NCBI RefSeq assembly: GCF_005886105.2
Contig: NZ_PNCO02000001.1
Location: 2,725,001 to 2,789,000 of the forward strand
Origin: Pseudoalteromonas galatheae
GTDB lineage: Bacteria > Pseudomonadota > Gammaproteobacteria > Enterobacterales > Alteromonadaceae
Direction: 5' to 3'
Length of the DNA stretch: 64,000 bases
The first letter of the stretch is position 1. Every line of letters starts with the position of its first letter. Below, piece by piece: positions 17,033 through 25,816 of this stretch. The position numbers and the translations under genes are program-made. Under the pieces are notes generated by a model that made no database searches, was not told where the DNA came from, and worked only from the letters and a program-made list of their open reading frames with translations.

Positions 17033-17857
17033 GGATTAAGAACGCTGGTCACTGTGGTTGATGTCGGTGGCTTTGCCAAGGCCGGGGAGTTGCTTGGCTT
17101 ATCTCAGCCAGCTGTTAGCTTGCAAATCAAACGTTTAGAAGACATGCTCGGTTGCAAGCTGTTTAAAAAGCAAGGCCAAAGGCAGGTGTTGAATCAATAT
17201 GGTGAGCTACTTTTGCCCCTAGCCAAACAAATGCTGCAGCAGAACGATGCAATTATACAGCAATTTACCTCTGAGAGCGTGACGGGCCGAGTGCGTTTAG
17301 GCATTCCCAGCGAATTTGCAGCACGGATCTTACCCTCAATTATTGGCGATTTCGTTTCTTTATATCCTGATGTTGCATTAGAAGTTAAATCAAGACTGAG
17401 TAAACACTTACTTTCCGTGGTAAGGCAAGACCAGTTTGATTTGGTGCTAGCGCTTAATGAGGAGCTGAGCTCGTCCAAATACCCAGTGTTTATGCAAGAC
17501 CAACTAGTTTGGGTTGGCGATTTATCGCTTGCGCAGCATTCTGTTGTCACTTTAGTCACCGCGCCGGAGGGCTGTATTTATCGCCGCCGTGCTATCGAAG
17601 CGCTGCAACAAGCTGGATTACAATACCGGATTGTATATAGCAACGCCGACTTAACCGGCCTTACCGCCGCTTTAAAAGAGGGACTCGGGATCACTGTGCT
17701 GGCCAAAAGCACTGTGCCAGCAGAGCTGCCTTATCAGACCCAAACTCAAATATTACCCGAACTCGGTCAAATCGGTATCAGCCTTGTCAAAAACACCCAA
17801 GAATCCGCCCACGCGGTTGATAAACTCGCTGAGTTTATTGCATTGAGATTAGGTTAA
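17012..17857 (+). CDS. LysR-family transcriptional regulator divergent from gcv operon
   Basis: 281 residues. The helix-turn-helix is at about 15-65 (GGFAKAGELLGLSQPAVSLQ, KRLEDMLGCKLFKKQGQRQVL). The effector domain starts near residue 92 (VTGRVRLGIPSEFAARILPS). It is related to IciA/NhaR-like or generic LysR branches and is not the classic GcvA, which appears to be the gene at 39175. Divergent orientation with the gcv operon suggests it regulates that operon or itself, and paired sites at 16953 and 17019 support this. The ATG at 17012 overlaps the second site. Its effector is unknown. It is followed at once by REP repeats. Confidence 0.87.
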   Translation: MKNLSIDGLRTLVTVVDVGGFAKAGELLGLSQPAVSLQIKRLEDMLGCKLFKKQGQRQVLNQYGELLLPLAKQMLQQNDAIIQQFTSESVTGRVRLGIPSEFAARILPSIIGDFVSLYPDVALEVKSRLSKHLLSVVRQDQFDLVLALNEELSSSKYPVFMQDQLVWVGDLSLAQHSVVTLVTAPEGCIYRRRAIEALQQAGLQYRIVYSNADLTGLTAALKEGLGITVLAKSTVPAELPYQTQTQILPELGQIGISLVKNTQESAHAVDKLAEFIALRLG

Positions 17858-17859
17858 AA

Positions 17860-18246
17860 GATCGCGGGGTAAACCCGCTCCTACCAGTAACATAAAACCT
17901 CTGTGGGAGCCGCTTTACACGGTGAGATTGTTGAAATGATCGAGGGGTGAACCCTCTCCCACCAACAGCGCAAAACCTATGTGGGAGCCGCTTTACGCGG
18001 CGAGATTGTTGAAATGATCGCGGGGTGAACCCGCTCCTACCAGCAACATAAAACCTCCGTGGGAGCCGCTTTACGCGGCGAAATTGTTGAAATGATCGCG
18101 GGGTGAACCCGCTCCTACCAGCAACATAAAACCTCCGTGGGGGCCGCTTTACGCGACGATACTGATTTAGGAAAAGATCGCGGTGTAAAATCGCTCCTAC
18201 CAGCAACATAAAACCTCTGTGGGAGGCGCTTTACGCAGCGATCTTG
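17860..18246. repeat. REP/BIME array upstream of the RAYT gene
   Basis: Five copies of a 78-82 bp unit made of two palindromic halves. One reads GATCGCGGGGTAAACCCGCT followed by CCTACCAG; the other GTGGGAGCCGCTTTACGCGG followed by CGA. The GTGGGAGCC starts at 17903, 17981, 18059, 18137 and 18219 give a near-constant period. A long leftward open frame through it is only an artefact of the repeat. The array begins within three bases of the LysR stop codon. Confidence 0.9.
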
Positions 18247-18292
18247 TCCTATACTTACATGAGCACTTATTAATGAACTCAAGGAGAGAGTC

Positions 18293-18760
18293 ATGCCACA
18301 TAGCTGCCGTTTAAGGAAGGGCCGAGTTTCATCGGCTGGTCAATATTATGCAATCACTATTTGCTGTAAAAACAAAACAGCTGTTTTTAATAACCTCGCA
18401 GTCAATCAAGTTGTTATTCGCGAAATTTACCACCTTGAGCAGGATAACTTTATCAAATTAATTGCCTACACACTGATGCCAGATCATTTACATCTCCTGT
18501 TTCAACTAAAGGATGTGTGTTCCTTGTCTGATGCCATTAAGTCTTTAAAGGGAAGAACGGCAACTAAGCTAAGAACAATGAACATTCGGCAGCTATGGCA
18601 AAGAGATTTTTATGACACCTGTATTTTGCATAATACCATGTTAAGAAACCAAGCAAGATACATAGTTGCAAGTCCGCTTCGGGCAGGGTTGGTAAAACAG
18701 ATTGGTGATTATCCTTATTGGAATTGTATTTATTTAAGCAATGGGATTGGGGAGTTATAA
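18293..18760 (+). CDS. REP-associated tyrosine transposase (RAYT, Y1 / IS200-like)
   Basis: 155 residues, single domain. Such enzymes are one-copy, non-IS relatives of IS200/IS605 transposases that nick and move REP elements as single strands. Visible motifs are the metal-binding H-x-H in LMPDHLHLLF (His65 and His67) and the RAYT signature LWQRDFYDTCILHNTMLRNQ followed by ARYIVASPLRAGLV, where Tyr123 would be the catalytic nucleophile. The start ATG at 18293 has AAGGAGAGAG upstream, a strong ribosome site. REP arrays lie on both sides (17860-18246 and 18786-18934), so it forms a typical REPtron. No passenger gene and no IS-type ends are seen. The reading frame appears intact. Confidence 0.92.
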   Translation: MPHSCRLRKGRVSSAGQYYAITICCKNKTAVFNNLAVNQVVIREIYHLEQDNFIKLIAYTLMPDHLHLLFQLKDVCSLSDAIKSLKGRTATKLRTMNIRQLWQRDFYDTCILHNTMLRNQARYIVASPLRAGLVKQIGDYPYWNCIYLSNGIGEL

Positions 18761-18785
18761 AGTTGGTGATGCCTGTTTTAGGAAA

Positions 18786-18942
18786 AGATCGCGATGTAAA
18801 ATCGCTCCCACCAGCAACATAAAACTTCTGTGGGGGCCGCTTTACGCGGCGATACTGATTTAGGAAAAGATCGCGGGGTAAACCCGCTCCTACCAGCAGC
18901 ATAAAATCTCTGTAGGAGCCGCTTTACGCGGCGATTTTTTTT
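18786..18942. repeat. REP array downstream of the RAYT gene, ending in a terminator-like half
   Basis: Two units of the same kind as at 17860. The first half uses the variant GATCGCGATGTAAAATCGCT, the second GATCGCGGGGTAAACCCGCT. The last palindrome, GCCGCtttacGCGGC, is followed by eight Ts (18935-18942), so it would work as an intrinsic terminator for rightward RAYT transcripts. The run of Ts overlaps the ubiI stop codon on the other strand. Confidence 0.88.
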
Positions 18943-20110
18943 ATTTACCGCCTATCGCTTCTTTGGCGAACAGGTGCTTGATTGGGCCGAGGTTGTCGAC
19001 CAAGCTCAGGCCCACACCACGTACTAGCTTTTTAAGCGGATGATTGCCTTCAAACAGCTCTTTAAGCCCTTGCATCATGGCAATATGCTTTTGAGCATCT
19101 GCTTTTCTGCTGCGCTCATATTGGCGCAGTATCCGAGTGCTGGCAAATTGCTCTTGCGGTGCTGATAACAAGGTGATCAAATAGGCAGCATCTTTTAGCC
19201 CTAAATTCATGCCAAGACCTGCAAGTGGGTGAATGGTATGTGCCGCATCGCCCATTAAAACGATCCGCCCTTGCACCCATTGTTTTGCATAACGCATGGT
19301 TAAAGGAAAAACATGTCTTTCGCTAATCAATTCACACACGCCACACTGCATATCAATTGCTGCACTTAGTGCTTTATTAAACGCCTCGGCCGGCATGGCT
19401 TGTAGTTGCTTTGCTTTATCCGGTGCGGTAGACCATACAATTGAATGAGTATATGGGTCATCAAGCGGCAAAAAGGCCAGCGGTCCATCAGGGAGGAACA
19501 CTTGCCTTGCCGTTGCATCATGAGGTGCTGCAGTTTTTATCGTTGCAACCAGCGCATGGTGGTCATAATCCCAATAAGTGATTGGCATATTAAACTGCTG
19601 ACGAATCGCCGAACGTGCACCGTCAGCTGCTACCACCAGCTTTGCCATCACTGGCTCACCAGTAGCCAACGTTAGCAACACATCGGTGTCTGTTTGATGC
19701 AAGCTTTGGTACTTTGTGTTCCACATCAGTTTGGCCGATTGCTGTGCTTCGAGTGCTGTTAACAACGCATAGCGAATGGCATCGTTTTCAATGATGTGAC
19801 CAAGCTCAGGTAAGTCTAGCGATTCGTTGTCAAAGGCGATTTTACCAAAGCTGTCTTTATCACGGACATCCATGCGAGTATATGCAGCGGCGCGCTGCGC
19901 TTTAATATCAGGCCAAACGCCCAAGCGCTCAAATAAAGCCTGACTTGCTGCGCTTATTGCGCTTACGCGTGCGCTGTATTCTTGTGCCAATGGTGTTGGT
20001 TTTTCACCACTGTCTAGCACTAATACCGAGATATTTTGCTGCGCAAGCCCTAGCGCCAGCGTTAAACCAACACATCCACCACCAACAATACAAACTTGAA
20101 CTTGTTGCAT
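18941..20110 (-). CDS. ubiI: FAD-dependent 2-polyprenylphenol hydroxylase (ubiquinone C5 hydroxylase)
   Basis: 389 residues. UbiI hydroxylates carbon 5 of the ubiquinone ring precursor in the membrane-associated Ubi complex, using FAD, NAD(P)H and O2. It has the N-terminal FAD motif VCIVGGGCVGLTLALGL, the DG motif VVAADGARSAIR and the GD motif VLMGDAAHTIHPLAGLGMNL. SIVWSTAP is the usual aromatic-ring pocket strand of the family. It follows ubiH by 10 bases and is the last gene of ygfB-pepP-ubiH-ubiI, the conserved gammaproteobacterial order. UbiI and UbiH are similar; the C-terminal gene of the pair is UbiI by position, supported by gene order. Confidence 0.9.
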   Translation of the reverse strand: MQQVQVCIVGGGCVGLTLALGLAQQNISVLVLDSGEKPTPLAQEYSARVSAISAASQALFERLGVWPDIKAQRAAAYTRMDVRDKDSFGKIAFDNESLDLPELGHIIENDAIRYALLTALEAQQSAKLMWNTKYQSLHQTDTDVLLTLATGEPVMAKLVVAADGARSAIRQQFNMPITYWDYDHHALVATIKTAAPHDATARQVFLPDGPLAFLPLDDPYTHSIVWSTAPDKAKQLQAMPAEAFNKALSAAIDMQCGVCELISERHVFPLTMRYAKQWVQGRIVLMGDAAHTIHPLAGLGMNLGLKDAAYLITLLSAPQEQFASTRILRQYERSRKADAQKHIAMMQGLKELFEGNHPLKKLVRGVGLSLVDNLGPIKHLFAKEAIGGK

Positions 20111-20120
20111 GCCAACTCCT

Positions 20121-21293
20121 TTATCCTTTATATCCCATCAATTGTTTAGCCAACGGCGCTCTTGCTGTTTTGGACAGCGCCATGGTAAGTAGACCTAAAC
20201 TACGGCCTAAGGCTAAGGTTCTTGATGAGTTTGAAAATAGTCGAACGAGCGCATCGGTTAATGTCATCACCGTATTAATATCTTGCGCTCGCGCCTGTTG
20301 ATAAGCACGCGTAAATTGAAAACTTCCCCACTCATCAAGCGCATTCGCCTGACATTGTGAGGTTAGGACTTGAATATCTCGTAGACCTAAATTAAAGCCT
20401 TGCCCTGCAATGGGATGGATGGCATGCGCCGCATTGCCAATCACCACCACCCGATGATGAGTGAGTTGCTCTACTCGTCCGAGCACTAGCGGATAACTGG
20501 CTCGCATGCCCACTTGGACAAAGCGCCCAGCGCGATATCCAAAGGCTTGCTGCAATGCAGCTAAAAACTCGTGTGCTGCCATCGCTTCAAACTCACTGAG
20601 GTGCTCATTTGGCATACACCACACCAGTGAATAGCGATTATCACTCATTGGCAGCAGCGCCATTGGTCCATGCTCAGTAAAGCGTTCAAATGCCTGACCA
20701 CGATGTGCCGTGTCGATTTGCACATTGGCAATCAATGCACCTTGCTCGTAGCCTATGCTATCAAAGCCAATATTGAGCTTAGCCCGCGTAGGAGATTGTG
20801 CGCCATCCGCAACAACCAGTAATCGACTTTGTAATTGCTCACCATTATCGAGGGTCAGTTCAACCTGCTCTGGTTGTTGATGTATATGCGCCACTTGGTT
20901 TGGGCAAAACAGTGCAATATCAAGGCTGCTCAACTGCTCGTGTAAAAAGCAACCATAGGGATTGACTTCAACCACATAGCCTAACGCTTTTTGATTGTAG
21001 TCATCGGGATTGATCCACGCTTTACCAAAGTGACCTCTGTCAGAAACATTCACTTGTGTGATTGGCTCAACGTATTGCCACTCGGGATTAAATAGATTTA
21101 GCTCGCCCAAAAATGCGACTGACTGCGCAGCAAGCGCAATACTACGGTCGTCAAAACTTGGATGCTGCTTGCCTTTTGGCGCAAAGGCTTCAATAACCGC
21201 AATCTTTGCCTGCGGAGAGACTTTTTTTATGGCGATGGCGGCGCTGGCTCCCGCCATACCCCCACCAACCACGACGACATCAAACTGTTGCAC
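20121..21293 (-). CDS. ubiH: 2-octaprenyl-6-methoxyphenol hydroxylase (ubiquinone C1 hydroxylase)
   Basis: 390 residues, a group A flavin monooxygenase of ubiquinone synthesis. The FAD-binding motif is VVVGGGMAGASAAIAI at about 5-20. VVADGAQSPTRAKL is the DG motif and VVIGNAAHAIHPIAGQGFNL the GD motif, with Asn in place of Asp, common in UbiH. It sits 12 bases after pepP and 10 before ubiI. Together the three hydroxylases UbiI, UbiH and UbiF (56190) add the three ring oxygens. Confidence 0.92.
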   Translation of the reverse strand: MQQFDVVVVGGGMAGASAAIAIKKVSPQAKIAVIEAFAPKGKQHPSFDDRSIALAAQSVAFLGELNLFNPEWQYVEPITQVNVSDRGHFGKAWINPDDYNQKALGYVVEVNPYGCFLHEQLSSLDIALFCPNQVAHIHQQPEQVELTLDNGEQLQSRLLVVADGAQSPTRAKLNIGFDSIGYEQGALIANVQIDTAHRGQAFERFTEHGPMALLPMSDNRYSLVWCMPNEHLSEFEAMAAHEFLAALQQAFGYRAGRFVQVGMRASYPLVLGRVEQLTHHRVVVIGNAAHAIHPIAGQGFNLGLRDIQVLTSQCQANALDEWGSFQFTRAYQQARAQDINTVMTLTDALVRLFSNSSRTLALGRSLGLLTMALSKTARAPLAKQLMGYKG

Positions 21294-21305
21294 GCAAAGT
21301 GTCCA

Positions 21306-22616
21306 CTAGTTATTCATTAATGCTTCTATTTCTGAGATGGTTTTTGGCACCAGTTCGGTTAAGTTTTCATAACCGGAATCTGTAACCAACAAATCATCTT
21401 CGATACGAATGCCAATTCCTTTATACTCATCAGGAACTTGCGCATCTTCGTCAAAATACAGGCCCGGCTCAATGGTAAGTACCATACCTGGTTCAAATGG
21501 GCGATCTGCTTCATCTAACTTGTATTCACCGACATCGTGAACATCAAGACCCAGCCAATGACCTAAACCATGCATGTAAAATGCTTTGCATGCCTGTGCC
21601 TCTACAAGTTCATTAACGTCGCCCGCAAGAATGCCTAAATTCACTAGCCCTTGGGTCAATACGGTCATCGCCACTTGATTGGCTTTGACTAATGTACCAC
21701 CCGGTTTTACTTCACCAAAGGCCGCATGTTGCGCCGCCAATACCAACTCATAAATCTTGCGCTGCGCATCAGTAAACTGGCCATTTACTGGGAAAGTACG
21801 AGTTATATCAGCCGCATAGCCTTCCAGTTCACAACCCGAATCAATCAGTACCAAGTCGCCGTCTTGTAGCGCGTCACAGTTGTCGGTGTAGTGTAAAATC
21901 GTTGCATTGATACCGCTACCAACAATGGTGCCATAGGCTGGGTGACGCGCACCGTTCATTGCATAATGATGATGAATTTCGGCTTCAAGCTGGTATTCCG
22001 TCGCACCCGGCTTTGCAAACTGCATGGCCCGTTTGTGCGCCTCAGCACTAATTCTGCCCGCTTCGCGCATGATGGCGATTTCAGCATCCGACTTAAATAA
22101 GCGCATTTCATGGACGAGTGGACGAATATCTTTGATGATCTCAGGGGCACGATAGCCCTTTTTCGGTGCGCCACGTAATGTACTCAGTAACTGCCAAACC
22201 TTATCATCAAAGGCGCTGTACGTGCCTTGGCCGTAGAATAATACCTTGCGACCATTCACGAGATTTAATAGCTCGTCGTCTAAGTCACTCAGCGCAAAGG
22301 TCTGGTCGAGTTCAAGTTGCGACTTAGCTTGCTCATAGCCCATACGGCGACCATGCCAAATCTCAGCAACCTTATCTTTATTACGACAGAACAACGTAGA
22401 CTGACCATTACCCTCGCGGTCTTTTGTTAATACTAAAACCGCATCAGGCTCTTTAAAGCCTGTGAGATAAAAAAAGTCACTATCTTGACGAAACGGAAAC
22501 TCGGTATCGCGGCTACGGGTTAATTCAACAGCCGCAGGAATAATTGCGACAGCATTATTATCAAGTGCCGCAATAAGACGCGCACGGCGTGCTACAAACT
22601 CGCTGTTTTTTATCAT
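21306..22616 (-). CDS. pepP: Xaa-Pro aminopeptidase
   Basis: 436 residues with the N-terminal creatinase-like domain (about 1-170) and the C-terminal pita-bread domain. It removes N-terminal residues ahead of proline using two Mn(II) ions. Metal ligands are seen in LVLIDSGCELEGYAADITRT (two Asp), HGLGHWLGLDVHDVGEY (His), TIEPGLYF (Glu) and GIRIEDDLLV (Glu). PepP is often encoded upstream of ubiH, as here, with no functional link known. It is two bases from ygfB and probably coupled to it. Confidence 0.95.
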   Translation of the reverse strand: MIKNSEFVARRARLIAALDNNAVAIIPAAVELTRSRDTEFPFRQDSDFFYLTGFKEPDAVLVLTKDREGNGQSTLFCRNKDKVAEIWHGRRMGYEQAKSQLELDQTFALSDLDDELLNLVNGRKVLFYGQGTYSAFDDKVWQLLSTLRGAPKKGYRAPEIIKDIRPLVHEMRLFKSDAEIAIMREAGRISAEAHKRAMQFAKPGATEYQLEAEIHHHYAMNGARHPAYGTIVGSGINATILHYTDNCDALQDGDLVLIDSGCELEGYAADITRTFPVNGQFTDAQRKIYELVLAAQHAAFGEVKPGGTLVKANQVAMTVLTQGLVNLGILAGDVNELVEAQACKAFYMHGLGHWLGLDVHDVGEYKLDEADRPFEPGMVLTIEPGLYFDEDAQVPDEYKGIGIRIEDDLLVTDSGYENLTELVPKTISEIEALMNN

Positions 22617-22618
22617 AA

Positions 22619-23182
22619 TTAATGTATCGTCTTTGATGTGCTAACGGATTGGGGCTCTTTACCCATCTCGGCAAAGCATAACAGTGTAGAAACACGCACA
22701 TATTCTACCACTTCGAGCAGTGCTTCTTTATCATCATTGCTGTCTTCAAAACCAGTATCAAGCTTAGTTATTTCGCTAAAATCGTTAATCACTTCTTTAA
22801 CATCTGCAGATAACTTACCGTAATCTTTTTGCTTTAAACCAAAGCCTAGTAAAAAGCCGGATACCCAAGCAATCAGTGCGTTAGCTTGGTCGTGTAATGA
22901 TTCGTCTTCCGGCGGTAAATATAATTCAAACTGGAACTCACCGTCGTTGAAGTGCTCGGCAACTTGCTTATATAAATCGATGCAAAACTCTCTAATTGGC
23001 GCTGAAAATTTTTGACCGTCATTAAATACGTCGCTCAATAGACCCAAATACTCCGAATCTTCGATATTTAGACCACAAGCCAATAGCCCAGAAATGGTGC
23101 CGTGAACTTCGGCAGGGGCAATAAATAGTTCGTGTTTTTCTAATAGCAATTGAGCTTGCTGGTAGTCTTTGAATTCGCTCAT
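22619..23182 (-). CDS. ygfB: UPF0149 family protein YgfB
   Basis: 187 residues from the ATG at 23182; a longer frame upstream is implausible because it adds 57 residues with no homology and GGGAA precedes the chosen ATG. The sequence has the family signatures VHGTISGLLACGL, ALIAWVSGFLLGFGL and VEYVRVSTLL. YgfB-type proteins are acidic, all-helical and in some Pseudomonas act as a repressor of alternative antibiotic-resistance and ampDh3 control; the function here is unproved. It precedes pepP-ubiH-ubiI, its conserved place. Confidence 0.9.
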   Translation of the reverse strand: MSEFKDYQQAQLLLEKHELFIAPAEVHGTISGLLACGLNIEDSEYLGLLSDVFNDGQKFSAPIREFCIDLYKQVAEHFNDGEFQFELYLPPEDESLHDQANALIAWVSGFLLGFGLKQKDYGKLSADVKEVINDFSEITKLDTGFEDSNDDKEALLEVVEYVRVSTLLCFAEMGKEPQSVSTSKTIH

Positions 23183-23378
23183 AAATACATTCCCAAGCAA
23201 TTGATACTCCAATGCTACCACCGCAGCCTTTGCAACTCCAACGAATTGTATGATCAACCTCAAGGCTGCTTTAGATTTCACCAATTTGGTAAAAACAATA
23301 TTGCGAATTAATGGGTTTATGAGAGATGGAGGGATTGAGGAGCAAGTCCACAACCCCGCTAAACGAGCTGGATTGGCT

Positions 23379-24302
23379 TTATTTACCGCTCGCCTTGATT
23401 TCGATAAGTTCAGACAGCGTTTCTGGATTTTGCGCCATAGACATAGATAATTGCTGCCCCAGGGTCATCATACTTTGACTTTGTGGTACCGAAACAGATA
23501 TCGCAAGTGACTCCACTCCATTAGCAAAGTCATTTACAGCCGTTTGAATTTCAGCAGGTAACATCATCATTTGCAGTTGCTGGGCAACAATCGCCTGAAA
23601 GTCAGCCTTGCTCATGCCCTGCTGAGCAATTTCAGACTCAAGTAATTGAGGTAAGCCGCCTGCATTATCAATATTAATGCTAAGGGACTTTAACTCAAGA
23701 GACTGCATTGCCGTCATCATCTGCGACTGTGCTTGAAGCTCTTGCTCAAGATTCGGTGTATCACCTTGAATTTTTGATGCTGCCAATGAAGCATCCATAA
23801 AAGCCTTACTGTTTCCAAACGCAGCATTAAAAGAAGTCTTCACAATGCCTTCTGCAGAAGATGCGAATGTAAACTCACTGGCGCCAGATGCTTCATCATA
23901 GGCGAGACTTGTATTCAAATGGTACGTTGCATTCACCAGCTCCGGCGACATCCCTTGGGTAAACTCTTCAGCTTCTTTTGCTAATTTCAAACCAACTAGA
24001 TCAAGCTCGGTATAAGGGCTAATTTTGTCCTGCTCGTAACCTACAACATTGAGCTTATCGATGGTAAATAGTGCTATATTTTCATCGGGTTGTGAAATTA
24101 TTAAGTCGGTGATTTCTACTCCACGGGTAAATAAATCAACAGAGCTGTTTGCAAAACTCACCGTAAGGCCACTGTCTTGTTCGAAGCTTTCTATTTGCTT
24201 GGTGATTTCTTGTTTCACTTGCTCATTTACATAGTAGTTGGCACCAACATACCCTGCGCCCGCTAGTACCACAACGGCAACTGCTAATGTGGACTTATTC
24301 AT
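23379..24302 (-). CDS. Membrane-anchored protein of unknown function (DUF945/YdgA-like in layout)
   Basis: 307 residues. One N-terminal membrane helix at about 4-26 (LAVAVVVLAGAGYVGANYYV) is followed by a long periplasmic beta-rich region. The pattern with NEQVKQEITKQIESFEQDSG, then SSVDLFTRGVEITDLIISQP and a Met/Gln-rich C-terminal half resembles DUF945 or AsmA-like proteins in outline only. Homology is not certain. It lies 15 bases after radA on the same strand but shares no known role with it. Confidence 0.55.
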   Translation of the reverse strand: MNKSTLAVAVVVLAGAGYVGANYYVNEQVKQEITKQIESFEQDSGLTVSFANSSVDLFTRGVEITDLIISQPDENIALFTIDKLNVVGYEQDKISPYTELDLVGLKLAKEAEEFTQGMSPELVNATYHLNTSLAYDEASGASEFTFASSAEGIVKTSFNAAFGNSKAFMDASLAASKIQGDTPNLEQELQAQSQMMTAMQSLELKSLSINIDNAGGLPQLLESEIAQQGMSKADFQAIVAQQLQMMMLPAEIQTAVNDFANGVESLAISVSVPQSQSMMTLGQQLSMSMAQNPETLSELIEIKASGK

Positions 24303-24317
24303 ATTTCACTCCATTAT

Positions 24318-25688
24318 TTAAAAAAGTGCCTCAAGCGCTTCGCTGAGGCTAGAGACGGCAACAATTTCCATCCCCTCAATATTCTCTTTTGGTTTATTTG
24401 CTTTTGGTACAATCGCTCTTGTAAATCCATGTTTGGACGCTTCACGCAATCGCTCTTGCCCACTAGGCACCGGTCGGATCTCACCACCAAGACCCACCTC
24501 GCCAAATACCACCAGCTGCCTGTCTAAGGTTTGGTTTTTAAAGCTTGAAACCAGTGCAGCTATCAAGGCTAAATCGGCACTGGTTTCAGTCACTTTGACG
24601 CCACCTACAACGTTTACAAACACATCTTGATCCGACACCTGTAAACCGCCGTGACGATGCAATACCGCAAGTAGCATGGCCAAACGATTTTGCTCCAAAC
24701 CAACAGTGACGCGACGCGGGTTAGCGAGCTGTGAATAGTCTACTAGCGCTTGGACTTCCACAAGGAGTGGCCGTGTGCCCTCCCAAATAACCATGACTAA
24801 TGAGCCTGGTGTTTGCGCTTCGCCACGGTTTAAGAAAATAGCCGAAGGATTGTTTACTTCCTTTAAGCCTTGGCTTGTCATAGCAAACACACCCAATTCG
24901 TTTACAGCACCAAAACGGTTTTTATTGCCACGTAAGGTTCTAAAACGGCTGTCCGCACTGCCTTCTAGCAAAATAGAGCAATCTATACAGTGCTCCAGCA
25001 CCTTAGGGCCGGCCAGTGTACCATCTTTAGTTACATGCCCCACCATAATAATGGCAACTTGGTTGGTTTTGGCAAAACGCGTCAAATAAGCAGCGCTTTC
25101 ACGCACTTGAGAAACCGACCCCGGTGCCGATTGGATATCACTCATGTGCATAACTTGAATTGAATCAATAACCATGATGCTTGGCTTTTCACGAAGCGCG
25201 AGCTGGCAAATTGTTTCAACGTTGGTTTCTGCGAGTGTTTTAAGCTTATTTGTCGGTAGCCCCAATCGTGTGGCACGCATGGCAACTTGTTGCAGCGACT
25301 CCTCACCTGTGACATACAAAGTGTTCATGGTTTCAGCAAGGCGACACATGGTTTGCAGCAGCACCGTACTCTTACCAGCCCCGGGACTACCACCGATTAA
25401 TATTGCACTTCCCGGCACAACACCGCCACCAAGGACACGGTCAAACTCTTTAAATCCCGTTGAAAATCGCGGTAACTGCTCTAGGTTAACTTCATCTAAG
25501 GTTTGTACTTTAGCTTCAACCAGCCCAGCATAACCTGACGTTGAACCACCTTGAGGAACTGACTTTGCTGACGGAACGCGAAATTCCGTTACCGTATTCC
25601 ACGCCTTACACTCCGAACACTGACCTTGCCAACGCGCGAACTCGGCACCACAATCGCTACATACAAATGCTGTTTTCTTTTTTGCCAT
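24318..25688 (-). CDS. radA: DNA repair protein RadA (Sms)
   Basis: 456 residues, full length. It helps process recombination intermediates by branch migration as a RecA-like hexameric helicase. Domains: N-terminal C4 zinc finger (Cys10, 13, 24 and 27), RecA-like ATPase with Walker A GGSPGAGKST at about 99-108, the RadA-specific KNRFG motif at 256-260, and a C-terminal Lon-protease-like domain starting near residue 285 that lacks a protease active site (VFGEVGLGGEIRPVPSGQER). It is divergent from the PilZ gene at 25817 across a 128-base gap. Confidence 0.97.
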   Translation of the reverse strand: MAKKKTAFVCSDCGAEFARWQGQCSECKAWNTVTEFRVPSAKSVPQGGSTSGYAGLVEAKVQTLDEVNLEQLPRFSTGFKEFDRVLGGGVVPGSAILIGGSPGAGKSTVLLQTMCRLAETMNTLYVTGEESLQQVAMRATRLGLPTNKLKTLAETNVETICQLALREKPSIMVIDSIQVMHMSDIQSAPGSVSQVRESAAYLTRFAKTNQVAIIMVGHVTKDGTLAGPKVLEHCIDCSILLEGSADSRFRTLRGNKNRFGAVNELGVFAMTSQGLKEVNNPSAIFLNRGEAQTPGSLVMVIWEGTRPLLVEVQALVDYSQLANPRRVTVGLEQNRLAMLLAVLHRHGGLQVSDQDVFVNVVGGVKVTETSADLALIAALVSSFKNQTLDRQLVVFGEVGLGGEIRPVPSGQERLREASKHGFTRAIVPKANKPKENIEGMEIVAVSSLSEALEALF

Positions 25689-25816
25689 AAATTACAGGTA
25701 TATATCTTGCTTAAACACAATAATAGGTTAAGAATAAACTAATAAAGCGCCAATGTTGACATAATATTGGCGGTGACCCAACTGGTCACATAAAATGAGC
25801 GCGTGTAAAACTGTTT

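Noticed and set aside
17835..18209. Long leftward open frame of about 124 codons with a repeating R-R-V-K-R-L-P pattern
   Set aside because: It is the translation of the REP tandem array; the periodic peptide follows the 78-bp repeat and has no ribosome site.
17860..18246. CRISPR-like array (regular units of about 78 bp)
   Set aside because: The units are palindromic throughout with no unique spacers and no cas genes; they are REP/BIME repeats.
18564..18902. Leftward frame overlapping the RAYT gene
   Set aside because: Antisense shadow of the RAYT gene plus REP sequence; no start site or family.
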